From positions 62,001 through 126,000 of the forward strand of contig NZ_ALOU01000010.1 of the NCBI RefSeq assembly GCF_000292345.1: DNA of 64,000 nucleotides. The letters are read 5' to 3'. Numbering within the stretch: the first letter of the stretch is position 1; every line of letters begins with the position of its first letter. Source of the stretch: Cupriavidus sp. BIS7. GTDB lineage: Bacteria; Pseudomonadota; Gammaproteobacteria; Burkholderiales; Burkholderiaceae. The translations under genes were made by a program, and so were the position numbers. Shown in pieces: positions 33,366-42,603 of this stretch. The notes under the pieces are model-generated. The model saw only the letters and a program-made list of their open reading frames with translations, was not told where the DNA came from and did not search any database.

Positions 33366-34487
33366 ATGCGGCAGGGCGATATGACGGAAGAATCATCGGC
33401 CCGACACCTGGGCAATCGGCTCGCGCACGCCTCGGCAGCCATCGACTTGCAGGAAAGGCGCTTTTCACCGGCCAAGCTGGCCGCCCTGCTGGCGGTAAGT
33501 TCCGAAGCGGGGCTGGAGCCTGCCGCAGTACTGGCGGGGACCGGCCTTGACGTTGCTGCCATTGCCAACCCCTTTACCCTGACATCGCCGCATCAGTTCC
33601 TGACCGCAGCGCGCAACGTGATCCAGCTGCGCGGCAAGCCGGACCTCGGCGTAAAGGTCGGGAGCCGGCTGCATGTGTCGAGCTATGGCATGTACGGCTA
33701 CGCGCTGCTGTGTTCGGAGGCCATGGCGCAAGCGTTCGACGCGGCGGTCAAGTACCACCAGCTTGCCAATGGCATGCTCGAAATCCGCTGGATCGAGCAG
33801 GACGGCATGGCTTCATGGGTATTTCCGGGCCATGCTGCGAGTTCGCGGCCAGGCGTGGACGAATCGCTGTACCACTTTCTGATCGAGATGCAGTTCGCCG
33901 TGCACGTCACCATGATCAAGGATGTGATGGGCGCCTGGTGTGTACCGGCCAGCGCCATGTTCACGCGGGCCGAGCCGCCTCACGCGGCTGCACTGGCGGA
34001 GGCGCTTGAATGCCCGCTCGCGTTCGGGCAGCCGCAGAACGCGTTGAGCTACCCCGCAGCCTGGCTGTCTCGGGCGCCGCAACTGGCCAATCCGATCACG
34101 GCAGCGCAAATGTCCGCGCATTGCTCTCGCCTGCTGGAGTCGTTCCGCTGGCAGGCGGGAATCACCCGCCGGGTCTTTCAGGAACTCACCCGCACGCCCG
34201 GGCGATTCCCCGAGATCGAGCAGATTGCCGAAAGCCTGGGCATGACCTCCCGCACGCTTCGTCGCAAGCTGGAGGGCGAAGGCACTTCGTATAGCGATTT
34301 GCTGACCAGCGTCAGAAAGGCGCTCGCCGTTGATTACCTGACCACCACTTCGCTCAGCACCGAGGACATTGGCCTGGCGTTGGGCTTCAGTGACGCGGTG
34401 GGATTCCGGCACGCGTTCAAACGCTGGACCGGGCGAACGCCCAATGAGGTTCGACGCGATGGAGGCTTCCCGCCGTTGGCCACGTGA
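33366..34487 (+). CDS. AraC-family regulator with arabinose-binding-like N-terminus
   Basis: A 373-residue regulator. The N-terminal 200 residues match the effector domain of OruR-type AraC proteins (GVKVGSRLHVSSYGMYGYALLCSEAM; FLIEMQFAVHV). The C-terminus has two HTH motifs (FPEIEQIAESLGMTSRTLRRKL; TTSLSTEDIGLALGFSDAVGFRHAFKRW). The ATG at 33366 follows AAAGGG; ATG 33381 is an alternative. Divergent from the acyl-CoA ligase gene, its likely target. Confidence 0.93.
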   Translation: MRQGDMTEESSARHLGNRLAHASAAIDLQERRFSPAKLAALLAVSSEAGLEPAAVLAGTGLDVAAIANPFTLTSPHQFLTAARNVIQLRGKPDLGVKVGSRLHVSSYGMYGYALLCSEAMAQAFDAAVKYHQLANGMLEIRWIEQDGMASWVFPGHAASSRPGVDESLYHFLIEMQFAVHVTMIKDVMGAWCVPASAMFTRAEPPHAAALAEALECPLAFGQPQNALSYPAAWLSRAPQLANPITAAQMSAHCSRLLESFRWQAGITRRVFQELTRTPGRFPEIEQIAESLGMTSRTLRRKLEGEGTSYSDLLTSVRKALAVDYLTTTSLSTEDIGLALGFSDAVGFRHAFKRWTGRTPNEVRRDGGFPPLAT

Positions 34488-34494
34488 TGGCGAT

Positions 34495-34845
34495 TCACTG
34501 GCAGGGGAATGCCGACTGCAATTCCTTCAGGAGGATGATGCCAATGTCATCAGACTCCTTGGCACTCCCATTTTTAAGTGCGGTTTTTACAGCATTTCGC
34601 GCATTGTCGCCGCCCAGTGTGATCGTGCCTGGCGGGCAAAAGAAAGCCGCCTGCCCCCGGAAACGCAGGGTCCCGTTTGCCACGGTAAGGGCCTGCATGT
34701 AGGCGTCGATGTACAGGGCAGCGTATGGCCTGGATTGCGGGTCTTTCTCCATTTCCAGGAAGTCGCCAACCTTCATCGAGGCGTTGGCAGATCCGGCCCA
34801 TGACAAGGCCGCCGCAATGGCGATGTATCGGAGCTTGATGGACAT
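34495..34845 (-). CDS. Rap1a/Tai-like small exported protein
   Basis: A 116-residue protein with a signal peptide (YIAIAAALSWAGSANA). Two cysteines (FFCPPGTITLGG and AFPCQ) flank a helical core that ends with LLKELQSAFPC, a pattern of the Rap1a/Tai family. Those proteins include immunity proteins of type VI effector pairs, but many single copies have no known partner. No effector gene is adjacent. The call rests on pattern recall. Confidence 0.55.
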   Translation of the reverse strand: MSIKLRYIAIAAALSWAGSANASMKVGDFLEMEKDPQSRPYAALYIDAYMQALTVANGTLRFRGQAAFFCPPGTITLGGDNARNAVKTALKNGSAKESDDIGIILLKELQSAFPCQ

Positions 34846-35006
34846 GCGCCTACCCCCCGGTGGTTATTGTGGAGTGCACGAAGATTGTGGCACGCGCCGG
34901 CGTTGGTGTTGGCCAATTCATCCGGGGAACTGAGACCTATCGCACCAGCAGATGGGGCGATGGCTCGGCCGGCGCCAACCGACGCCGGCGTCCGTTAGCC
35001 GACACC

Positions 35007-35870
35007 TCACGGGCTCGTCGCCAGTGCGGCGGCTTCTGCGGCGCAGTCCCGATTCGGCGGCAGCCCTTGGGCGCGAACCTTGGCCAACTCGTCGCGTGCT
35101 GCCGCCAGATCGGCCTCGAAAACCGTGTCGGCATGCAGCCGGGCCACAGTGGCCGCCGCCACCATGCGGCCTTCATTGACGTCGCTCTGCCAGTGCACGT
35201 TGCAGGCCACGCGGCTTTGCCCGAAGGCACGGCCGCGTTTCAGGATGGCGTCTGTGCGATCGGGAGCGATCTCGGTCAACACCAGTGCCCATGCCCACCC
35301 GGCGGCGCTATGGCCGGACGGGTAGGACCCGTCCTTGGCCAGCTTGGCTTCTTCGGCCGGCGTGCACGACGACGTGTGCGTGACTACAAACGGGCGAGTG
35401 CGGTTGTAGCGGTCCTTTGCGCGGTAGGTCGCCAGGCCCGCATCTACCAGCGTCCGCCGCAGCAGCATGTACAAACGCGGCGTCTGCGCTTCGTTGATGG
35501 GTGCATTCAGCGCGCAGGAGAAGGTGCCTGCCGCTGCCGGGAAGCTAAGGTCCGCGTCCAATTGCGCCTGCTTCCAGCGCGCCGAGCCGGACTTCGCCCA
35601 CTGCGTCTGGGCCAGCTTTGCCGTGTCCTTGTCCAACGCGAAGGCCGCCGAATCGGCCGCCGGCGGTTGCGGCAACAGCGCCAGGCTGTCGGGGCGGGCT
35701 TCCGGGGACAGGTAGCCAGCGGGAACGCCGGGGCGCAGTTCAGGCACCTTGGCCGACTGGCCGGGCGGGTTGGCTGCGCAAGCCACGAGCAAACCTGTCG
35801 TGACGGAGATCGCCAGAGCAAGCACGGCGGGGTGTGACAAGCGTGGTGATTTCAGAAGACGGTCAGGCAT
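35007..35870 (-). CDS. Class A non-specific acid phosphatase (PAP2 superfamily), exported
   Basis: A 287-residue protein with a lipobox-like end of the signal (GLLVACAA), so it may be a lipoprotein. The PAP2 motifs are complete: KDRYNRTRP, PSGHSAAGWA and SRVACNVHWQSDV. Together these define class A phosphatases such as PhoN. It hydrolyses phosphate monoesters in the periplasm. Start at 35870. The next gene (minus) is the Rap1a/Tai-like one, 161 bp downstream, with no clear link. Confidence 0.92.
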   Translation of the reverse strand: MPDRLLKSPRLSHPAVLALAISVTTGLLVACAANPPGQSAKVPELRPGVPAGYLSPEARPDSLALLPQPPAADSAAFALDKDTAKLAQTQWAKSGSARWKQAQLDADLSFPAAAGTFSCALNAPINEAQTPRLYMLLRRTLVDAGLATYRAKDRYNRTRPFVVTHTSSCTPAEEAKLAKDGSYPSGHSAAGWAWALVLTEIAPDRTDAILKRGRAFGQSRVACNVHWQSDVNEGRMVAAATVARLHADTVFEADLAAARDELAKVRAQGLPPNRDCAAEAAALATSP

Positions 35871-36088
35871 TGGGGATTTTCTCGCGTGTGGTGTATCAAA
35901 AGCTTAGCGCCCGTGCGGACATTGGAGAAGCAGGCACAACCCCAACTCATGATGAGTTCGCCTGGTTTTCACCTATTCTTAGGCGTCATCCCGCTCGTCG
36001 GTCCTTTGGGAGGCGGGGGCGCCGGCCGACGATGCGCAGCGCCCATTCGCAAGTCGAGCCGAGCGAACGACTTGACTGGAGAATCGTC

Positions 36089-36535
36089 ATGCGAATCCCG
36101 CTTCGTACCTTGCCGCCAATCCTGACCATCGTCACAGCGAGTTCGGCGCTTTGCTTTTCGCCCGTCCTGGCTGCGGGTTCGCAAACCGCCGTTGCCGACG
36201 AAGGGCCATTCATGGCGGAGAACGACGCCGCCATGACAAAGATGATGAAGGGCATGTCCGTGAAGCCAACGGGCGATGTCGATCGCGATTTCGTTGCGAT
36301 GATGGTGCCTCATCATCAAGGCGCGATCGACATGGCACTGGCTGAACTGCGCTATGGACACGACGAACGATTGCGCCGCATCGCACAAGAGATCGTGGTT
36401 GAACAGCAGCAGGAAATCGCTGCCATGCGTCTCGCGCTTGGGCAGCCTTTGCCGCCGCCAACGCCCGCTCCCACCCAGCAACAGCCGGGAATGCAGATGG
36501 ATATGCGCCACCACACGCAGGAGAACCAGCGATGA
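36089..36535 (+). CDS. DUF305 domain exported protein
   Basis: A 148-residue protein with a signal peptide (TIVTASSALCFSPVLAAGS) and a DUF305 four-helix domain with the hallmark DRDFVAMMVPHHQGAIDMA and EIVVEQQQEIAAMRLAL. The His/Met-rich tail (GMQMDMRHHTQENQR) suggests metal, perhaps copper, binding. GGAGA precedes the ATG. The stop overlaps the start of the next gene by 4 bp (ATGA), so they are translationally coupled. Confidence 0.9.
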   Translation: MRIPLRTLPPILTIVTASSALCFSPVLAAGSQTAVADEGPFMAENDAAMTKMMKGMSVKPTGDVDRDFVAMMVPHHQGAIDMALAELRYGHDERLRRIAQEIVVEQQQEIAAMRLALGQPLPPPTPAPTQQQPGMQMDMRHHTQENQR

Positions 36536-38010
36536 CACGCACAACGGCTTTGATCCTCGCGTTATCAACGGCTACGCTGGCCGCAGCGCAACTTGCCTGG
36601 GCCGGACAGGCACCGGGATCGCTATCCGACCCCGATGTCCCGGTTAGCCACCACGATCGAGTCTACGCTGCCGAGCAGTTCTCGAACACGGTGTCGGTGA
36701 TCGATCCCGCCGACAACAAGCTGGTTGGCCTGATTCGTCTTGGCGACCCGACACCGGCCAATTTCAGTCCGCTATACAAGGGCCAGTTGCTCGTGCACGG
36801 CATGGGCTTCTCGCCGGATCATCGCACCATGGCGGTCGTTTCTATCGGATCGAACTCCGTCACGTTTATCGATACCCAGACGAACACCGTCAAGCATGTC
36901 AGCTACGTGGGCCGCTCGCCTCACGAGGCTTTCTTCACGCCTGATGGCAAGGAAGTCTGGGTAACCGTGCGCGGCGAAAACTACGTTGCCGTACTCGACG
37001 CGAAGACGTATGAGGAGAAAACTCGCATGACAGTCCCGGCCGGTCCGGGCATGCAGATCTTCTCGCCGGACGGGAAATACGGCTACGTATGCTCGTCCTT
37101 CAACCCGGAGACCGAGGTGATTTCCGTGGCCGACCACAAGATCGTCGGCACGGTCAAGCAGGCCAGCCCGTTCTGTCCGGACCTTGCCGCAACGCCGGAC
37201 GGCAAGCAAGTCTGGTTCACGCTCAAGGACGTAGGCAAGGTCCAGGTGTTCGATGCAAGACCGCCATTCGCGTTGCTCAAGACGCTGGACACGGGCCCGA
37301 TCACCAACCATGTCAACATCGCGCATAACGCCAAGGGCACGTTCGCGTACGTGACAATCGGAGGTCTTAACGTAGTCAAGGTCTTCCGCACCGATGACTT
37401 TTCGCAGGTCGCAACGATTCCTGTGGGCAACCTGCCGCACGGACTCTGGCCGTCGGGGGATGGAAGCCGCATCTATGTCGGCCTTGAGAATGCCGATGCA
37501 ATGGCCGCGATCGATACGATGACCAACACCGTCATCGCCACCGTGCCCATTGGCCAGGCGCCACAGGCTGTCGCCTATGTACCGAATGCCGTGCCGCAGG
37601 GCGACGGCACGCAGAACCTGCAGCCGCTCGGCCTGGCAGGACAGAGTGCCCATGTAGCACTCTTGCCTGTGGGATCGGGCAGGTCGACGGACGCCGCAAA
37701 TGCGCCTACCAATGTCGCGTTGTTCGACCAGGGACTGGTTCAGGTTCTTCAGGCCTCAGTGACCGGCCTGCAACCAAAACAGGCATACGTGCTTGGACTG
37801 GCCGATAACGCAGACGGCACTGGCAACGTGCAAGTCCTCGCAAACTTCATGTCAAACCCGGCCGGCGCTGCGATCGTCAATGCACTAGGCCAGATTCGTC
37901 AACTGGTCACTCCGGGTGCGAGCATGGCGGGAGACAAGCGTCGGTATCTCGTTGTCGCCCCGCAGGTGTCAGGCAAGCCGGGAGCCCCGGTGCAGGTGCA
38001 GTCGCCTTAA
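36532..38010 (+). CDS. YVTN-type beta-propeller exported protein
   Basis: A 492-residue protein with a signal peptide (LILALSTATLAAAQLAWAG) and seven or so beta-propeller repeats with the pattern VSVIDPADNKLVG, VTFIDTQTNTVKHV, VAVLDAKTYEEKT and AAIDTMTNTVIATVPIG. The C-terminal 130 residues form a separate domain. It is coupled to the DUF305 gene by the ATGA overlap. The DUF305-propeller pair is a recurrent neighbourhood and may handle metals in the envelope, but no function is proven. Confidence 0.88.
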   Translation: MTRTTALILALSTATLAAAQLAWAGQAPGSLSDPDVPVSHHDRVYAAEQFSNTVSVIDPADNKLVGLIRLGDPTPANFSPLYKGQLLVHGMGFSPDHRTMAVVSIGSNSVTFIDTQTNTVKHVSYVGRSPHEAFFTPDGKEVWVTVRGENYVAVLDAKTYEEKTRMTVPAGPGMQIFSPDGKYGYVCSSFNPETEVISVADHKIVGTVKQASPFCPDLAATPDGKQVWFTLKDVGKVQVFDARPPFALLKTLDTGPITNHVNIAHNAKGTFAYVTIGGLNVVKVFRTDDFSQVATIPVGNLPHGLWPSGDGSRIYVGLENADAMAAIDTMTNTVIATVPIGQAPQAVAYVPNAVPQGDGTQNLQPLGLAGQSAHVALLPVGSGRSTDAANAPTNVALFDQGLVQVLQASVTGLQPKQAYVLGLADNADGTGNVQVLANFMSNPAGAAIVNALGQIRQLVTPGASMAGDKRRYLVVAPQVSGKPGAPVQVQSP

Positions 38011-38031
38011 GCCAGTGAAGGCCGCGGCTAC

Positions 38032-39060
38032 TTAGCTACCTTTTCCGCTACGAAAATCGGATGGGCTAACGCCGTTGGCCTGCCGAAATGCCCGGCAGAA
38101 GTTTGCAACGTCGGTGAAGCCAAGCCGGTAGGCGATCTGCGATATCGGAAGCGTTCCTTCGAGCAGCAGCTTGCTTGCGCGGCTGTTGCGTACTTGAATG
38201 GCAAGGTCGCGGAAACTGCTTTCCTCCTTCTTCAGGTAGCGGTCAAGCGTACGCGAGGAAATGCCAAGGATTCGGGCCAGTTCTTCCAGCGTCGGCTGGC
38301 AGTCCTCTGCCTCGTTCAGCATCATGACCACCCATTCGGTCCAGTTTCCTTGCTCGCTGTGCCGCAGCAGCAGCGCCCTGCAGCGCTCCTCCGCCACCCG
38401 CACCGCGTGCTTGTCGGCCATCGGCAGTGGTGCGTCCAGGCTCCAGGTCTCTGCCACCATGCGGACTTCCGGCAACGACGACGCTCCAAAATGCACGCGT
38501 GCGGGCGCGAGTTCCCGGTAGCGGGCCGCATGCGGCGGCGCCTCCATCGACATGTAGATGTCGTAGACCGATGACGAATGCTGCAGCAACGATTTGCATT
38601 GCAGATGCGTCGATACAGTAATCACCTCCTGAAGCAGATCCAGCGTTCCCGGGGACATCGGTAGTGCCGGCCGGTAGATGATTTCCGCGCGATTGCCGGT
38701 CCGTTGGTACTGCATCCTGAACATGGGGGTCAGGAGCCGGTAGTAGCGGGAACACAGTCGCAGCAGTTGATCGATGTTTGGGCACGAGAGCATTGCGTAC
38801 CCGAGGATATCGTGCGAATTCAGTTTGAAGCGCCGCCCCCACTCGAACCCGATATCGCTACGCCCCGTCAGGCGTAGCGCCTCCGCCAGCAGGCGATCCA
38901 CCTGCTGCGTGTTGAGGCCGAAATCCGTCTCGTTGATCCGGTCCGACGCAATCCCCGCGGCATCGAACAGCTCGTTCAGCGACGTGCCGGCCGACTTCAG
39001 GTAGTCGCCCAGCAGCAGGAAATAGCGTGCCGGCACGTGCGGACTGATGGCTGCTTTCAA
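38032..39060 (-). CDS. AraC-family regulator (OruR/ArgR-like effector domain)
   Basis: A regulator of about 342 residues. The N-terminal effector domain includes NTQQVDRLLAEALRLTG and LNSHDILGYAMLSC, and the C-terminal HTH pair is complete (TLEELARILGISSRTLDRYLKK; PISQIAYRLGFTDVANFCRAFRQ). The frame extends to an ATG at 39192, but that part would cover the operator repeats. A TTG at 39060 or GTG at 39036 is therefore more likely; the start is uncertain. It is divergent from the cupin-SDR-DUF1254 genes, its likely targets. Confidence 0.85.
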   Translation of the reverse strand: MKAAISPHVPARYFLLLGDYLKSAGTSLNELFDAAGIASDRINETDFGLNTQQVDRLLAEALRLTGRSDIGFEWGRRFKLNSHDILGYAMLSCPNIDQLLRLCSRYYRLLTPMFRMQYQRTGNRAEIIYRPALPMSPGTLDLLQEVITVSTHLQCKSLLQHSSSVYDIYMSMEAPPHAARYRELAPARVHFGASSLPEVRMVAETWSLDAPLPMADKHAVRVAEERCRALLLRHSEQGNWTEWVVMMLNEAEDCQPTLEELARILGISSRTLDRYLKKEESSFRDLAIQVRNSRASKLLLEGTLPISQIAYRLGFTDVANFCRAFRQANGVSPSDFRSGKGS

Positions 39061-39104
39061 TGGTTGACCTTGGGAAATGGGGCTGTGCGGAAGCGAGAGA
39101 TCGT

Positions 39105-39138
39105 TGTCGGAAAATGATAGCGCGCTGTCCGAAAATGA
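39105..39138. promoter_or_regulatory. Two 13-bp direct repeats, probable AraC operator
   Basis: TGTCGGAAAATGA (39105-39117) and TGTCCGAAAATGA (39126-39138) are 21 bp apart, two helical turns. That is typical of AraC-family sites. They lie between the AraC gene and the divergent cupin gene. Confidence 0.7.
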
Positions 39139-39224
39139 CAAGCCTTGCGCAAGCACACCCAACAGAATGGCAACCAGCAAGAGCCCATCCATCCCGGGTG
39201 AGGCAACACAAAAGGAGACAGGCC

Positions 39225-39701
39225 ATGCTGTTCGAATCCATCAACACCGGTTGCCTGGATGGCAACGACACCCCGTGGATGCCGTTTGCGCCATACAGCA
39301 ACGATGTGATGATCAAGTACTTCAAGATCGACCCGGTAAAAGGGGAAACCATTACGCTGCTGAAGGCGCCCTGCAACATGGAGATGCCGCGTCACCATCA
39401 CAGCGGCACGGTCATCGTCTACACCGTGCAGGGTAGCTGGCGGTACAAGGAACACGACTGGGTTGCCCATGCCGGTAGCGTCGTCTACGAGACCGCATCC
39501 ACTCGACACACGCCCCAGGCCGCGTATGCGGAAGGCCCGGACATCATCACCTTCAACATCGTCGTGGGCGAACTGCTGTACCTCGACGACAAGGACAACA
39601 TCATCGCGGTCGAGAACTGGAAGACTTCGATGGATCGTTACCTGAACTACTGCAAGGCCAACGGCATCACGCCGAAGGACCTGTCTTCGTTCGGGGGCTG
39701 A
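39225..39701 (+). CDS. Cupin, 2,4'-dihydroxyacetophenone dioxygenase family
   Basis: A 158-residue cupin protein. Metal-binding histidines lie in MPRHHHSGTVIVYTVQGSW and the second motif includes ETASTRHTPQ. The family includes 2,4'-dihydroxyacetophenone dioxygenase, but many members have other or unknown substrates. AAAGGAGA precedes the ATG. It is the first gene of a plus-strand set (cupin, SDR, DUF1254) next to an AraC regulator, which suggests an inducible catabolic pathway. Confidence 0.75.
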   Translation: MLFESINTGCLDGNDTPWMPFAPYSNDVMIKYFKIDPVKGETITLLKAPCNMEMPRHHHSGTVIVYTVQGSWRYKEHDWVAHAGSVVYETASTRHTPQAAYAEGPDIITFNIVVGELLYLDDKDNIIAVENWKTSMDRYLNYCKANGITPKDLSSFGG

Positions 39702-39778
39702 TTCAACCTCGTGCATGTTCGCGGCGCACGACCGGGCGCAGCGAACACGGGCATGACCACATGTGAGGGAGACAGCCA

Positions 39779-40624
39779 GTGGCAGTTCCACATTTGAAAG
39801 GCAAGCAGGTGCTGGTGACCGGCGCAGCCTCCGGCATTGGCCGTGCAACGGCGCTGGCGTTCGCGCGCCAGGGCGCCAACCTGGTGATATCCGACATCAA
39901 TCCTGCCTTGCTGGAAAGCACGGCGGACGCGGCACGCGCGCTTGGCGTGCAATGCCTGACCTATGCCGTCGATGTCGCCGATGAAGCCGCAATGCGTGAC
40001 TTTGCCGCTTCGGTGCACGCGAAAACCGGCCCCGTCGATGTGCTGGTCAACAACGCTGGAATCGGCTACATCGGGCCATTCCTGCGGAGTCCGGTGAATT
40101 CGTGGCGACGCGTTCTAGACATCAACGTGATGGGTGTCGTGCATGGTTGCCACTTCTTTGGCGAACGGATGGTAGAAGCGGGTGGTGCTCGCCAGATCAT
40201 CAATGTCGCATCGCTGGCCGGCATTGCGCCGGCACCGAACATGAGTGCCTACGCAGCATCGAAGCATGCCGTAATGGGGCTGTGCGATGTGCTGGCGATG
40301 GAACTGGCTGACACGGATGTTGGTGTCACAGCCATATGCCCAGGCATCATCAATACGCCCATCACGAATGCAAGAGGGTCCGTGTCCGAAGCCATCACGC
40401 CGACGCAAATCGAAAGACTGCGCGCCTACTACGAAGCGAATGGCGTTTCCCCGGACGTTGTGGCGGCAGCCATTGTCGATGCGACGCGGCACGGACGACC
40501 GTTGGTGCTGGTTGGCCCTTATGCCAGGCCCATGTATCACCTGAAGCGGATCTCCCGCAAGCTGGTGAAATCCATGACGCTTAGCGACGCCAGGAAGAAC
40601 GGTTATCTCGAAACAATGAAGTAG
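39779..40624 (+). CDS. Short-chain dehydrogenase/reductase
   Basis: A 281-residue SDR enzyme. The NAD(P)-binding motif TGAASGIG, the NNAG motif (VLVNNAGIGY) and the catalytic YxxxK (YAASKHA) are all present, as is the Ser of NVASLAG. The start is a GTG after GAGGGAGA. It is downstream of the cupin gene (gap 77 bp). The C-terminal tail (MYHLKRISRKLVKS) is longer than in minimal SDRs and basic. Substrate unknown. Confidence 0.93.
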   Translation: MAVPHLKGKQVLVTGAASGIGRATALAFARQGANLVISDINPALLESTADAARALGVQCLTYAVDVADEAAMRDFAASVHAKTGPVDVLVNNAGIGYIGPFLRSPVNSWRRVLDINVMGVVHGCHFFGERMVEAGGARQIINVASLAGIAPAPNMSAYAASKHAVMGLCDVLAMELADTDVGVTAICPGIINTPITNARGSVSEAITPTQIERLRAYYEANGVSPDVVAAAIVDATRHGRPLVLVGPYARPMYHLKRISRKLVKSMTLSDARKNGYLETMK

Positions 40625-40656
40625 TACCAAAATCGAGAATATAAAAAGGAGTAGAC

Positions 40657-42081
40657 ATGATTGGACTGATTCGCTCACCGTGGCTTCGGCGCGTCCTGGT
40701 AGGGATGCTCGGTGCGACCGCATTGCAGGCAGGGGCCGCGCCATCAGCGCTCAGCCCCGCGGATGCACAGGAGATTGCGGCGGAAGCCTACATCTATGCG
40801 TATCCGATGGTGTTGATGGAGGTGACACGGCGCGTGTCGACCAATGTCGCGTCAGGAGGTCCAGGCAGCGACTTTCGTGCGCCGATGAATCAGTTTGCGC
40901 ATGCACCCGTGTTCCCTGACGACAAATTCGACCGGGTGGTCCGCCCGAACGCTGACACGCTGTATTCGTCCCTGTGGTTCGACGTGAGCCGGGAGCCGAT
41001 CGTCATTTCCGTGCCGGATTCCGGCGGACGCTACTACTTGCTGCCCGCGCTCGATATGTGGACTGACGTCTTCATGTCGCCGGGCACGCGCACTTCCGGC
41101 AATGGCGCCCAGCAGTTCGCCATCGTCGGCCCGAACTGGCGGGGCAAGCTTCCTGCTGGAATGCGCGCCTACGTCTCGCCGACCTCGGTGGGCTGGATGA
41201 TTGGCCGGACGCAGACCAACGGCGTCGCCGACTATGCATCGGTTCGAAAATTCCAGTCCGGGCTCAAGGCCGTCCCCCTCAGCGCCTTGGGAAATCCGTC
41301 ATACGTGCCGCCGAAGGCTGCGTTCGACCCCAAGCTGGACATGAGCGCGCCGGTGGAGCAGGTTGCACGGATGGATGCGGCGACTTACTTTGCAACGTTT
41401 GCACGCTTCCTGAAGGACAATCCGCCGCATGCCAACGACTATCCGATCCTCGACCGTATCGCCCGAATCGGACTGGTGCCAGGAGAGCCGTTTGAAATGA
41501 GCCGCTTGCCCGCAGAGGTGCAGGCTGCAGTCCGCGCAGCCCCTGCTGCCGGTCAGAAGCAGATTGGCAAAGCGCTGTCACATTCCGGCTCAGTGGCCAA
41601 CGGCTGGCGAATGATCAGCAATCCAATCGGCACCTATGGCACCGACTACCTGCGTCGGGCCGTGATCGCCTACGCGGGCCTGGGCGCCAATACCGTGGAG
41701 GATGCGTTCTATCCTCTGGCCCTGACCGACGCAGACGGCAAGCCGCTGGACAGCGCCGCAAAGTACGTGATTCATTTCGACAAGGAACAGTTGCCTCCGG
41801 CGCGTGCATTCTGGTCCCTGACGATGTACAACGACCGCCAGTTCTTTGCCGCCAACTCGATCCACCGCTTCGCCATCGGCGATCGGGATGCACTGAAGTT
41901 CAATCCCGATGGATCGCTGGATCTGACCATTCAACGCGATCCGCCCAACGACGCCGCCGTCAACTGGTTGCCGGCGCCTGCCGCGGGTATTTTCACGATG
42001 AACCTTCGCCTGTACCTGCCGGGGACCACCGTGCTGGATGGCACGTGGAAGCCGCCTGTGATCCGGCGCGTGGCGGCTTGA
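40657..42081 (+). CDS. DUF1254/DUF1214 exported protein
   Basis: A 474-residue protein with a signal peptide (MLGATALQAGAAPSAL region). The DUF1254 domain (IAAEAYIYAYPMVLMEVTRR; NQFAHAPVFPDD; RPNADTLYSSLWFDVS) is followed by a DUF1214-like domain (RAFWSLTMYNDRQFF; LDLTIQRDPP; FTMNLRLYLP). Function unknown; the family is common in betaproteobacteria near catabolic genes. It begins 32 bp after the SDR stop, after AAAGGAG. Confidence 0.9.
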   Translation: MIGLIRSPWLRRVLVGMLGATALQAGAAPSALSPADAQEIAAEAYIYAYPMVLMEVTRRVSTNVASGGPGSDFRAPMNQFAHAPVFPDDKFDRVVRPNADTLYSSLWFDVSREPIVISVPDSGGRYYLLPALDMWTDVFMSPGTRTSGNGAQQFAIVGPNWRGKLPAGMRAYVSPTSVGWMIGRTQTNGVADYASVRKFQSGLKAVPLSALGNPSYVPPKAAFDPKLDMSAPVEQVARMDAATYFATFARFLKDNPPHANDYPILDRIARIGLVPGEPFEMSRLPAEVQAAVRAAPAAGQKQIGKALSHSGSVANGWRMISNPIGTYGTDYLRRAVIAYAGLGANTVEDAFYPLALTDADGKPLDSAAKYVIHFDKEQLPPARAFWSLTMYNDRQFFAANSIHRFAIGDRDALKFNPDGSLDLTIQRDPPNDAAVNWLPAPAAGIFTMNLRLYLPGTTVLDGTWKPPVIRRVAA

Positions 42082-42132
42082 TAGCTGAGCGCCCGCGCCA
42101 GCTATCGGACCTGCGGGACCTGCGCCCATTGG

Positions 42133-42182
42133 GCCTTGCGTTGCGTGGGGCACCCACGTTTGGAGCCCACGTTACGCAAGGC
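42133..42182 (+). repeat. Structured inverted repeat after the DUF1254 gene
   Basis: GCCTTGCGT (42133-42141) and ACGCAAGGC (42174-42182) enclose a hairpin CGTGGG/CCCACG (42144-42149 and 42153-42158) and a second CCCACG (42166-42171). It may be a composite terminator or a structured RNA. There is no T-run. Confidence 0.5.
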
Positions 42183-42310
42183 GATTGACCCTGACATCGG
42201 CGCTCCTGAGCGGAAGCCACTGGCATCGATTTGTGTCGCGGCGCACCATTCCCCGTGGCCGGCCGGCACTAAGATCCAGTTATGACGCCCGGACGAGAAG
42301 GAGAGTCGCC

Positions 42311-42517
42311 ATGGACCAGGAAGCCTTCAATATGAGCATCCGCAAGTTCCTCAAGGTAGTGGGCGTCAGTTCACAGCGTGAGATCGAGCAGGCGGTCGCT
42401 GCCGCGCTGCAGACCGGCCTCCTCGCCGGCAATGAAACGCTGCCAGTTACCATGACACTGGAGTTGGGCGCGCTCAAGCTGAGCACAAAGTTCGAGGGCG
42501 AGATCCAGCTCGCGTAG
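42311..42517 (+). CDS. DUF6494 family small protein
   Basis: A 68-residue soluble protein (MDQEAFNMSIRKFLKVVGV...). It matches, from memory, the small conserved family DUF6494, found in many proteobacteria as single genes. AAGGAGAG precedes the ATG. No catalytic residues are known. It is predicted to be cytoplasmic. Confidence 0.7.
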   Translation: MDQEAFNMSIRKFLKVVGVSSQREIEQAVAAALQTGLLAGNETLPVTMTLELGALKLSTKFEGEIQLA

Positions 42518-42603
42518 GGAATGGTATTGCCGCCTTTATTGCCGCCTGTTCCAGCAGCGCTACGTACCGTTAGAACCACGTCTCAATAGCTGACGGGTGG
42601 TCT

